A stretch of DNA of 20,436 nucleotides from Choristocarpus tenellus KU-1152 (lineage: Eukaryota; Phaeophyceae): NCBI GenBank assembly GCA_964200185.2, contig CAXNAD020000395.1:1-20436 (forward strand). The letters are read 5' to 3'. A program made the translations under genes and the position numbers. The notes beneath the pieces are model-generated. The model saw only the letters and a program-made list of their open reading frames with translations. It did not search any database and was not told where the DNA came from. Below are positions 10,281 to 18,488 of the stretch, in pieces (the stretch's first letter is position 1; the number at the start of each line of letters is the position of its first letter).

Positions 10281-10649
10281 TTAGTATCTTCTAAAAGTTT
10301 TTCTCATTTCGAGAAAAGACTGGCGACACATAACACCACGTATGTATATGAAACGTGACATCACATACATAAAAAATGACGTATTGGCAACCTCTCTCTT
10401 GCCACTAACAATCAAATCCCTTGACTTGATCCAAGTGAGAATGTTCAGTTCGAAGAATGAAGGATTAAGAGCGGATGAAGGTATTTTTCCTTCATATTTG
10501 TTCTTGATGGAACTTCTAAACACTTCCACTAACAATTCCTTTGACAAATTAGTAGGGCAAATAACAACAATATCAGCAGCAACAGGAAATGCAACAATGA
10601 ACACACTACATAAAATTCCAATTACTTCTAAGGGATTACTACCTCCCAT
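10281..10649 (-). pseudogene. Minus-strand frame resembling a voltage-gated K+ channel S6 helix
   Basis: The frame of 122 codons begins NPLEVIGILCSVFIVAFPVA. That resembles the S6 segment of Kv channels, in which GxLCxxxGVLxIALPVxVI lines the inner pore after the TVGYGD filter. Just upstream another frame reads YTYDGWEVVIP, loosely like a decayed filter, but a stop and a frameshift separate the two. The rest (CPTNLSKELLVEVFRSSIKN onwards) has no match I can name. No start with good context, no splice model and no S1-S5 helices are visible. It may be a relic exon or chance. The overlapping + strand frame of 118 codons is no better supported. Confidence 0.22.
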
Positions 10650-10799
10650 CCATCATAAGTATATCAGCAACAGAGAAAGCCTCCTTATCTTCCCTTAGCA
10701 TGTTTTAAGCTCGCCAGACAACTGCCTCTTCCTTACCCCTGTGTGGTCCACACTCAAGTCATTCCCCTCTTTGTATCTAAATACTTGATTGTACACCAC

Positions 10800-11117
10800 A
10801 ATAAGGAGCTGCTAAGCCCTCTCAATTGTGGTTTCATCACACTCGTGCTGTTTCTTTATGACCTTCACTATCACCTTGACGGACCCACATCTTGTGTATG
10901 TACATGACTCGATTAATTCCTCATTGTGTAGAACAGACTGAACATGAAGTAAGGAAAGTGCAAGGAAGGAGTGAACCTCAAAGCTCAAAAAGGTTGTCAC
11001 CTTCTCATTCATATCATCATATACATCGCTCATTCTCTGTGTTGTACTATAATAACTCGGATAATATCCTCATGATTACTCAATAAAAAAACTCAACTAC
11101 TGATTGTTCATAACACA
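10800..11117 (-). mobile_element. Probable start of a copia 3' LTR (inner border unknown)
   Basis: Read on the minus strand, the polypurine tract tggaggggag is followed at 11117 by tgtgttatgaac, a typical LTR start after the PPT. It lies 65 bp past the stop of the RNase H frame. The far end of the LTR could not be located because no second copy is in the window, so 10800 is only a nominal limit. Confidence 0.4.
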
Positions 11118-11130
11118 CTCCCCTCCATTG
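11118..11130 (-). other. Polypurine tract of the first minus-strand copia element
   Basis: On the minus strand this reads caatggaggggag, purine-rich and directly before the presumed LTR start. In copia elements this tract primes plus-strand DNA synthesis. The same arrangement (catgggggag before tgcgtag) is seen at 12848 in the neighbouring element. Confidence 0.5.
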
Positions 11131-12486
11131 AACTTCAAGTGAAAATTTTTTTTTGGACATAACGTAAACCACACATCAATTTCACTTCACTCTTTGTATG
11201 AAGACACCGAAAGGCCTATTGAAAGATTCCTTAGACAAACCCTTGGTAAAAAGATCAGCATGTTGGAACTCCGTTGGCAAATATCCAATTGCTATCTTTC
11301 CTTCGCTCTCCAAGTGATGTACTAAGTAATACCTAATACCAATGTGCTTGGTTCTACCACCAGATACTGCCTTCTTAGCACCCTTGATTGCACCATTATT
11401 ATACACCAAATACGGGGTGATCCTCACATTGTGATTGCATGAACATTCTCACTTGCTTGAGGAACATATCCTCTTTCCCCAACTCGTACAGTGCAATATA
11501 CTCAGCCTCAGCAGTAGGCACTTTACCCGGTTTTGGCTTTCTCGACCACCAATCGACACACATCCTCCCCCAAAACATCCCAACACCTCCTGAAATGGAC
11601 AATCTACTATCTTTACAGTTAGCGTAATCACCATTTGTATATTCAAATTACTGATCCCTTGGTCCATTCCATACAATCCAAAGTCACCAAAGGTAATTCC
11701 ATGCTATTTAGTACCCAACAGGTACCCAATCTCTCTCCTGGCATTATACCAATCAGACCAACATGGATTCTCCACACAAAATGCCAATTCTCTAACTGGA
11801 AACTCTGGTTCACCACAAGTATCCCGGTTTCCTTCTTCCAGCAAAGTTTCCTCGGGCAGAAAATATTAGCTGTTCTTGTCTTGCCTTGGACCTCTGCACT
11901 CTCCCTTGTCCATCCATCTGTCTTGGCCAAAAAACATCTTTGTCCCGAGTACCTTGTGACTATCGTGGGGGGCGATGTACTTGAATCCACATTCCCCAGC
12001 TGTCCAGATCATCGACTTCATCATCAATGGCCCCTTTCCACAAAGGCCACTCCTCTGACTCCATAGCTGCTCGTATTGTAGTTGGTCTGGGTGGGAGGGG
12101 TCTGTCTTTCCTACCAACAAGCAAACCAACCAATCTCCTCTCATACCGAGGAGGGTGCTTCGATGGCTCACCAGGTTGACGTGAGGGATCACGATTATGG
12201 TCTGCTAGTCTCAGTATAACCTTCTACTACTCCACTGCTTTGACGTAGACGGATCCACATCCCCCATATCTGGATATAATACCCCTTCAGATCCAACCAA
12301 GTCCCCATCAACCTCCCGCTTAGATCCTAATACCTCAGGACTGGAGACATATTCCACAGTGTCATCACTCCCTGTATCCTCGAAACCTCCTTCACTCAAA
12401 GTTTCCTTCACCTCTTCAATCAATAGACTTCCTCCCAAGTCCACATTGGGTTCCTTGTTGTTGGCCACTCCATCATCCGTCAGTGG
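11118..12486 (-). pseudogene. Copia pol remnant 1: linker, RT start and RNase H, without RT core
   Basis: Reading right to left: an acidic linker (GFEDTGSDDTVEYVSSPEV) as found between integrase and RT; the RT N-terminal block WPLWKGAIDDEVDDLDSWG; then, after only a short gap, the post-RT block VRELAFCVENPCWSDW with YLLGTK and HGITFGD; then RNase H with TAEAEYIALYELGKEDMFLK, NNGAIKGAKKAVSGGRTKH and LPTEFQHADLFTKGL. The catalytic RT core including the usual YVDD is absent, an internal deletion near 11840-11880. Several frameshifts and stops break the frame (for example near 11410 and in the block after WIQVHRPPR). It is a non-autonomous, dead copy. Confidence 0.78.
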
Positions 12487-12556
12487 GACCCATGGGAAGC
12501 CAAGCCTCAAATGGACAAACAGGGAAAAACTCGTACCCTCTAAGATACTTTCACTC
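12487..12556 (-). mobile_element. Family A inverted-repeat element, fragment A5
   Basis: It contains only the left part of family A in minus orientation. The outer terminus taccctctaagatactttca followed by ctc ends at 12556, immediately before the LTR at 12557. The inner side breaks off at acccatggg, beyond which sequence belongs to the copia linker. The reading frame through it fuses family A sequence to that linker. It carries the cccatggg variant seen in A1. Confidence 0.75.
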
Positions 12557-12847
12557 TGGAAGAAGAGAGAAGAAAGAGATGGAAGCCTCACGCGATCCCC
12601 CATTGCTGAATGTGATCACATGGTGGTAGAAGATGGGGCTTTGTTTAGCACCTGTTATTTCTAGAAGGAATCACTAAAAGAAAGCACTTACAACGTTCCC
12701 AAAAAACTCCACGATATCAAAAAGTGTCTCAAACATTTGAACTTTCAATCTATGACCAACTGTCAATAAACAACCCGCAAAGATATGAATCATTGTCCCA
12801 AATACTTTCAGTTACATATTACCGTAATTCATACCTTATTCTACGCA
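12557..12847 (-). repeat. 3' LTR of the second minus-strand copia element
   Basis: It begins tggaagaagaga and ends attctacgca on the + strand, the TG...CA borders expected of an LTR. It is a direct repeat of 15387-15699, sharing long stretches such as ctttcaatctatgacca. On the minus strand it starts directly after the polypurine tract catgggggag. It lacks a 22-bp stretch present in the other LTR. Confidence 0.82.
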
Positions 12848-12906
12848 CTCCCCCATGAGAGTGGAAGTAAAAGAACACAGATTGCTTCAACTCTCACATA
12901 CTACAC

Positions 12907-13541
12907 TCATCTTATCAACACAGTGTCTACCAAGTCTTCTACCGGGTTCTTCCGTAATATCTTTGTTAAAATGTCAGCAAATTGCAGTGCATTAAGCATA
13001 TACTGTGCTAAAAGAGTTCCCTCGCTCACGTACTCCCTTGTGCATTTCAATTTTATATCGACATGCCTTATTCTTCCGTCGAACCCCACAGTTGTACCTC
13101 ATTGTATTGCGCTTCGGTTTTCCCCATACCAGTTTCAAATCCCTTGTGGTATGCCAAGCTCCACCAGGATTCCTCTGATAAATATTGTATGTCTCGTGAC
13201 ATTCGGGTGGAAGGGACCTGCCAGATCTGTGTATATCACCACACGAGGCTGTTTGGGGTTTTGACCTACCCTCTGATAGCTGAGCTTTTCCGCTTTGCAT
13301 TCCTTGCACATTTTGCATCTCATCTCAGAAGCCACCGTAGTGTCTGGATTTCCAGTATTTCACGCTTTTCCAAGGCGTTTGGTGGCTGATGGGTTGATGT
13401 GGCCCAATATATTGTACCAGTGATGAAACGTAAGTTTCTGTCTCGTCGTAGGAAATGGTGCATTTGCCTTACTCTTTTTGAAATTCCCCCGATTTCTCCA
13501 ACTTTATCTGCGAACCATTCCGTGAAGTTCTGAGGTAGCAT
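12907..13541 (-). pseudogene. Copia pol remnant 2: pre-integrase region fused to RNase H end
   Basis: The pre-integrase zinc region reads HHWYNILGHINPSATKRLG and then CKMCKECKAEKLSYQR. Next comes VVIYTDLAGPFHPNV, the first acidic residue region of the integrase core (Asp codon near 13225-13227). Within the same open frame this passes, between about 13203 and 13179, into RGILVELGIPQ, a block from late RNase H. A frameshifted continuation follows: GENRSAIQ, HVDIKLKCTREYVSEG and FADILTKIL. The whole integrase catalytic core and RT are gone. Stops and shifts downstream show it is dead now. Confidence 0.75.
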
Positions 13542-13599
13542 ATTCTTAATCCCAAGTCCATGAATTCTCCTCCTTCTTGTCTTAAGGCTCTAGGGCTCA

Positions 13600-13860
13600 T
13601 TATTGGACATGGCATACCAGGTACCCAAACTACATTATGAAGTACCACTCTTCCTTGACTCCACATTTTTGCTTGTTGTCGATAGTACCAAACCCCTTGT
13701 CTTTGCAGTCTCCAGCTTTCCATTTTTACCAAAGGTGCAGGTTCGATTTGTTCCTTCTGTGTTCACCAGATCCTCTCTGTATGGTGTGAGATGCACGTTC
13801 GCTCCAGAGTCGCACAGAAGTTCAATGTCTTTGCCTCACGATGAGCTAAGCATCCCTTGC
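13600..13860 (-). pseudogene. Copia protease of the LTR-bounded element
   Basis: The minus strand reads ELLCDSGANVHLTPYREDL, the aspartic protease active site (Asp-Ser-Gly-Ala, codons near 13800-13811) in the copia spacing before HLTP. It is followed by LETAKTRGLVL and then, after a frameshift, by VVLHNVVWVPGMPCPIMSP. The latter is the block VLxNVxxVPGxxxNLLS that leads into the pre-integrase region. The active site itself is intact although the frame is broken. Upstream, a Gly/Lys-rich segment may be remains of the gag zinc region. Confidence 0.68.
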
Positions 13861-14044
13861 TCTTCCTCTTTGCTGGCCGTTACCCTGAAGTTTGACCATG
13901 ACCATGCTAATCTTTGTGGCCACCTCTTCCCTTTTTATGTCCTCCTTGACAGGGTGTCACTGTAGCTCCAGGTTGTGGAGGAAATTGCATCGCAGGCACC
14001 ATCCCTCGTGGTTGTTCCGCTGGTGGTTTGCCCGCCAAATACAA

Positions 14045-14786
14045 GTAGCATTCTCTCCATTAATGATCCAGTTTGAGACAGAAAGTGCAATGGTCATGAA
14101 TCGGGATATCTCGATAACCACTCGTGATTGTCCAATATTCAGTCCCTTGTTGTGCTTTATAGGGCTCTTGCGTTTCCGTTCTCCTCCTGGTCCGAAGGTA
14201 AGTATAGTGATGATGATTGTCGAATAACCTAGTGTTATCCTTACGTTATCTATCTGTGCAGATACAAGTATATAACACAGGTTATGTGTACGTATATATT
14301 TAGTTCGGTACAATACAAAGTAGGAACGTGCATAAATATATAATAAGTCAACATTCATTCACACGTCATTGATGATGGATGGATGGCAGGCAATTAATGA
14401 TTCAGTGTATGTTTTACCATGAAACTCAACTACTAGCTTTCAGCGACGAGCCTTTACATGCGCCAAGCTTCTCAACAATGAGATGATTGCCCGCTTCAGC
14501 TCCTCGCAGCTTATATCGGGTCTGTGATAGCTGTGTGAAATGCTGGGCATGGTTTCTTGATGCACAACAGTATTGGAGCCTTCTTTATGTTCTCTGACTT
14601 TCTTTCCCCTAGCTTCTTGAACTCTGCAAATATTTGTTCGAGTTTTGACTACGAAATCCGTACTGTTCGTAGTCGAGGAGCAATTTAGCCCTTGGAGGCG
14701 TGCTTCCAGGGTGAAAATTTGCAGGGGACCTTGTCCTCCACACGGCCTCCATTGGCTCGTTCTGATTCCATCTATGTTCGTGCATT
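14045..14786 (-). pseudogene. Decayed gag region of the LTR-bounded copia element
   Basis: By position between the 5' LTR and protease this should be gag. On the minus strand only short frames remain (for example LLLDYEQYGFRSQNSNKYLQ) and no intact UBN2 or CCHC motif can be shown. A segment on the far side of A6 reads IVEKFDNENPDN, reminiscent of the gag start (KFDGxNF). Identity is inferred mainly from position. Confidence 0.4.
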
Positions 14787-15040
14787 GAGTGCAAGTATCT
14801 TAGGGGGTACGAATTTTTCCCTATTAGTTCATTTAGGGCATGGCTTCCGACGGGTTTTTATGATATTTTGCCTACTCCAAAGTGTTTCAGAGTAGGTAAA
14901 ATGTGTATGTTATGAAAAGGTGTGTCCGAGACAAGCATATCGATATTTCTTAACATGATGGATAAAATATCATCAAACATGCAACATTAGATTTTGGCCA
15001 CCAAATGGACGCGGCTCTACCCTCTAAGATATTTCGACTC
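14787..15040 (+). mobile_element. Family A inverted-repeat element, full copy A6
   Basis: The termini gagtgcaagtatcttagggg and cctctaagatatttcgactc flank a central palindrome at 14865-14902 (arms attttgcctactcc and gagtaggtaaaat). It lies within the gag portion of the LTR-bounded copia element, so it inserted after that element arrived. The bases att occur on both sides (14784-14786 and 15041-15043), the clearest candidate target duplication among the A copies, 3 bp long. Confidence 0.85.
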
Positions 15041-15386
15041 ATTGTCTGGGTTCTCGTTGTCGAATTTCTCCACGATTGGATTTGCGGAACCTCTTGTCGC
15101 TTGGATCATCAGAAATCACAGATGTCTGCTGTTCTTCTCATATTTTTTGTACGCTATTCATTCTGTGCCATTGGTGTGTCGTGAGTTCAGGGACCACCTA
15201 TTTTCGCCGTAGAATGTCGAACAGACCCTTTCCACTGACGTCGCATACCACAGATAATGTCAATGTTGTCCAGGTTTCCACTGACCGCTCTGGTACTCCA
15301 ATTCAGATGGGCAACTTCCTCATGTCATTCTCCATATCGTTGACGCTCGTAACCTGTGCAGATTTAGACTGCTGTTTGTGTTAGAA

Positions 15387-15699
15387 TGGAAGAAGAGGGA
15401 AGAAAGGGATGGGAGCCTCATACGATTCCCCATTGCTGAATATGAACACATGGTTGAAAAGAGGAGTGATAATTTGTAGAAGATGGGGCTTTGTCTAGAC
15501 CCTGTTGTTTCTAAAAAGAATCACGAAAAGGAAGCACTTACAACATTCCCAGAAAACTCTATCACGATATATATAAATGTCCCGAAAATGTGGACTTTCA
15601 ATCTATGACCAGTTGTCAAAAATAACCTGCTAAGACATGAACAATTGTCCCAAATGCGTTCGGCTACATATAACCATAATTCAGACCTTATTCTACACA
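15387..15699 (-). repeat. 5' LTR of the second minus-strand copia element
   Basis: Direct repeat of 12557-12847 with TG...CA borders (tggaagaagagg ... attctacaca). It contains 22 bp absent from the other copy, around aaaagaggagtgataat, bounded by short shared tg. Sequence differences scattered along both LTRs show that the insertion is not recent. Confidence 0.82.
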
Positions 15700-16300
15700 A
15701 AATCTGTCGGGGATCTTAACTGCATGATGATAGCAACCTAACGTTGAGTCTCGCAACTGCTCGGTATGTAGGTAAGGGCAGATGAGTGATCGATTGATTA
15801 ATTTGATTGATCAACTAGCACACATTTGTTTGAGATAAGAGATGGAGTGTTTCTGTGGATTTTATTTTTTGATCAAGCATGACTCTGCCCGTTTGATTCT
15901 TACCTCTTTTTTATCGCGTTGTCTTCTCAAGCTTGTGCCTCATAAGAGAGGCAATCAGAACTCCACCCAACGTGTTTGGTCAATGATCTGAGACCAGAGT
16001 TTGAGATGATGGCAGTAGATATTTCTTCCAAAAATGAACAAAAACAACAGCTTCTCTGATTTTGGATCTTGAGGTAATTCCCCCTCAATATTGAGACCCC
16101 GATCCTGACGAGCAGGTAGTTGTTAAGAATCCTCCCCTTGAAGAATTAGATTGAATAACTCTGAATGAGAAGTATCCTGTAACTGTGAAAGTTGGCATCT
16201 ATCAAACTCTGCATCAATTCGTCACAAAGTGTGCACCCTATCCATATCCATGTTTTCCCTCTCTCTTTCATGACTGAGTGCACACACACACACAAATTGT
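15700..16300. other. No gene recognised
   Basis: Ordinary-complexity sequence to the right of the 5' LTR. I looked for the missing 5' part of copia remnant 1, which should continue here if the LTR-bounded element had inserted into it, and did not find it. A short CA dinucleotide run lies at about 16280-16294. Confidence 0.4.
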
Positions 16301-16330
16301 TGGTTCTTGCCTCATACCTCATTCTCATAG

Positions 16331-17086
16331 GTGGAACGAGTTCCAGGACGAGCACGAGGAAGTCCTAGAACAGGTGACAGGACTACGAAGCGTTTTGAAG
16401 GTGACTGGAGCTTTCCATCACCATCGCTCTTCCCCTCATCATCTGGTGGTGTTGAAAATATTGCCCCAGTGGCTTCAGCAATACCAGGTGCTCAAGATAG
16501 AGAACGTAGTCTTAGGAATGCAAGCAATCAGGCTTAATTTGATTATAGTACTTGTGAAGTTATGGGTGGGAATAGAATCGGGAGTGGGGTCTGATTCAAG
16601 GACAAGGGTAATAGCCAGGGCCAAGACATGATTGATAGTCGGAATGAAGTGGGTGTCGGAGATGTGGTCAAGGGCAAGGAAGTAGAGGCAAGCAATGGTG
16701 AAGTCTATGGGAGAAAGTAAGATATGGAAAGCGGGCAAGGCACTGCCTCCTTCCCCTTAGCACCTCATGAGGCCGTTTCATCAACCTCCTCCCTAGCCCC
16801 AACCTTCTCCCAGTCTCCCTTCACACCCTATCATGCTCTGTGCACCGTTCTTTCGTCTACCAGATCCTCTTCCCAATCCTATTCTTCTCGACCAGCTTCT
16901 AGCGCCCATCATCCCCACTCGGAATCCTGCTTCCACAATAATATAGGCAGGGAAGCATAGAAGGAGCAATCCAGATGTCGACCTGGTTCAGGTTCTTGTA
17001 AAAGCAATGGAGATGGCGGGAGGAGTAGAGGACAAAGAAGATTCATTTGTTCGATTAAATTCTTCCAACTCTATCGGACAGTTATG
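16331..17086 (+). other. Weak coding-like patches of unknown identity
   Basis: Three + strand patches have protein-like composition. One follows an AG near 16330 (VERVPGRARGSPRTGDRTTK). One is a Ser/Pro-rich frame at 16724-16960 (SSTRSSSQSYSSRPASSAHH). One at about 16945-17086 reads NPDVDLVQVLVKAMEMAGG then VEDKEDSFVRLNSSNSIGQL, ending at a TAA that could instead be a donor (atg then gtaaaa). They lie in different frames and could be exons of an unrecognised gene or decayed element sequence. No domain is recognised. Confidence 0.2.
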
Positions 17087-17358
17087 GTAAAATTTGTATG
17101 GAGTAAGAGAACAATCATTAGTGTTTGAGTTCTCAGAACCTTCACTGGTGATTAACTATATGAGAAAAAGTTATCATATAAAACAGATATATTTATGCTT
17201 TTATGAGGTGCTGCCTGCCCCATTTAGCTTTAGTCAATCACCCTACAGACATCAATCAATCTCGCTGGGTTTATCACCTTTATCCTCTTGAATAATTTAG
17301 GCGATACTTTAACACAATATATTAAACCTTAGGTTTCTATCTAACCTATCATTTCAAC

Positions 17359-18297
17359 ATGTCTACACGAGCAGATGCGATTCTACTTGCTCCTGCCGAG
17401 GGCCCATCTATTCAAGAATTGCGGGAACCTCTTCCTGCCGAGGGCCCATCTGTCCAAGAATTCCGACAGCTTCTCGCAGCAGTAGCGGGTTTGTCAAGAA
17501 ACGTTGGCAATCTCATGGTTCAGTCTGATAGAGTCGGTAACGGAAATCATCCCGTTGTTTAGGCCGCTGTGCCCAGCACACAGCCTCCGGCTGGGTACAT
17601 ACCAGTCGAAATGGGTCCTATGGAACCCATGTTGAGGGAAAATTTCCCAGCGAGGGGAAACACTTCAGATGTTGTGAGTGTCAGAAGTGGGGCTAGCCGG
17701 AAGTTCGGTTCTTCGGAGAGCTTAGGGTCAGGCGCACATATTGTTCACCCTAAGGCAAAGAGATCAAGGACCCAACCACCGAAACTATTGAACGACTCGG
17801 ACTACCATTACTGGCGGAGTTGTTTCATCGTGCATTGCAGATATATCCAATGCTTGGGTGCTTTGACAAGAGAAAGACCAGTCAATCAAAAACACTCCTA
17901 CGAAGAACTTCTCTTGGATGGCTTCAGTGTGAATGATATCTGGATGGCCGAAGAGGCCTACCATGCACTTACTGTTGCTTTCATCGCACCCACCACCAGG
18001 GCGCTGTGCTATACGCACCAATGCCCGAGGGAGCTTGGAATAGATGATTGCATGCTTAATTCATGGGGTAATAGCCAACATTTTTTCCGTGAGTTTTTCA
18101 CTTCAAAGGTGGAGAAGGGGGAAAATCCGATCCTGACCTTAAACCACTTGGAAGAGCAACTGGTGAGGATTCTATCAATGGACCTGGTGATCTCGGACAA
18201 GCTGCTGTTCCTACAGTTCCTGAGTGCTCTCGGATCAGACTATGATACCAAGATACCCATATGGCCTCGCAGAGGACACTATGTCCAGCAGACGTAG
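17359..18297 (+). pseudogene. gag: Copia gag, N-terminal part, with a premature TAG
   Basis: The frame starts at ATG 17359 (MSTRADAILLAPAEGPS) and stays open to 18297 except for a single TAG at 17560-17562, likely a mutated CAG in a run reading V-V-stop-A-A-V. A 14-codon unit, PAEGPSIQELREPL, is immediately repeated as PAEGPSVQEFRQLL. The later part holds the gag core: LLNDSDYHYWRSCFIVHC, EEAYHALTVAFI, and LLFLQFLSALGSDYDTKI, resembling the UBN2-type gag (LxxLPxxYD) of copia elements. A frameshift near 18255 moves the likely continuation to another frame before the family B insertion. The product would be the capsid protein of the virus-like particle. Confidence 0.75.
17392..17475 (+). repeat. 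Tandem 42-bp duplication in gag
   Basis: The unit starts cctgccgagggcccatct and occurs twice head to tail (17392-17433, 17434-17475), in frame, giving PAEGPSIQELREPL and PAEGPSVQEFRQLL. The two units differ at several bases, so the duplication is not very recent. Confidence 0.75.
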
Positions 18298-18303
18298 AGA
18301 AAA

Positions 18304-18484
18304 GGGTCAAAGTATCTGGGGGGAGTGGGGGTGGTTTGTGAGGGGGTGTCCGTTTGGGTCAAACAACCTTTTTTTTTGCTGACATTTCAAATCCGACACG
18401 TGCGACCAAATCACACCAAAATAGTGAAAATCGAAAAAAGGATGAAAAGCGGACGCCAACACCCCCCCCAAGATACTTTGACCC
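18304..18484 (+). mobile_element. Family B inverted-repeat element, complete copy B2
   Basis: The ends gggtcaaagtatctgggggg and ccccccaagatactttgacc plus c are inverted repeats. Subterminal G-rich and C-rich arms extend the pairing towards gtccgttt and agcggac. The internal block acgtgcgaccaaatcacacc is shared with copy B1. The element interrupts the copia gag frame and is flanked by aaaa on both sides (18300-18303 and 18485-18488), a likely target duplication of 3-4 bp. No protein is encoded. The outer 13 bases nearly equal those of family A. Confidence 0.85.
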
Positions 18485-18488
18485 AAAA

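Larger units (their letters stand above)
12557..15699 (-). mobile_element. LTR-bounded copia element with a large in-frame pol deletion
   Basis: Two direct-repeat LTRs of 291 and 313 bp enclose 2.5 kb of minus-strand copia sequence. Order from the 5' LTR: decayed gag, interrupted by element A6; protease; pre-integrase zinc region; the very start of integrase; RNase H end; polypurine tract; 3' LTR. Integrase core, linker and all of RT are missing, so it could only have moved with proteins supplied by relatives. The flanking 5-mers (cactc, aaatc) do not match, so the target duplication is lost or masked. No canonical initiator-Met primer site follows the 5' LTR. Confidence 0.8.

Noticed and set aside
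9850-10358. Plus and minus frames across 9803-10358
   Set aside because: They run through family A element A4 and its flank and carry no recognisable domain, so they are chance frames over a repeat.
10342-10698. Plus-strand frame of 118 codons
   Set aside because: It overlaps the minus-strand frame almost completely and shows no family motif. Both strands being open here probably reflects composition.
11635-12066. Plus-strand frame of 143 codons
   Set aside because: It is antisense to the copia RT and post-RT blocks on the minus strand.
13063-14227. Long plus-strand frames (13063-13389, 13603-13965, 13892-14227)
   Set aside because: They are shadows of the minus-strand copia protease and pre-integrase region, which has clear motifs.
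11088-14440. Shared aaactcaactact at 11088 and about 14425 as a possible LTR pair
   Set aside because: The match is only 13 bp and the flanks do not align, so it does not define an LTR.
16280-16294. CA dinucleotide microsatellite
   Set aside because: Very short run, common in eukaryotic DNA and not informative.
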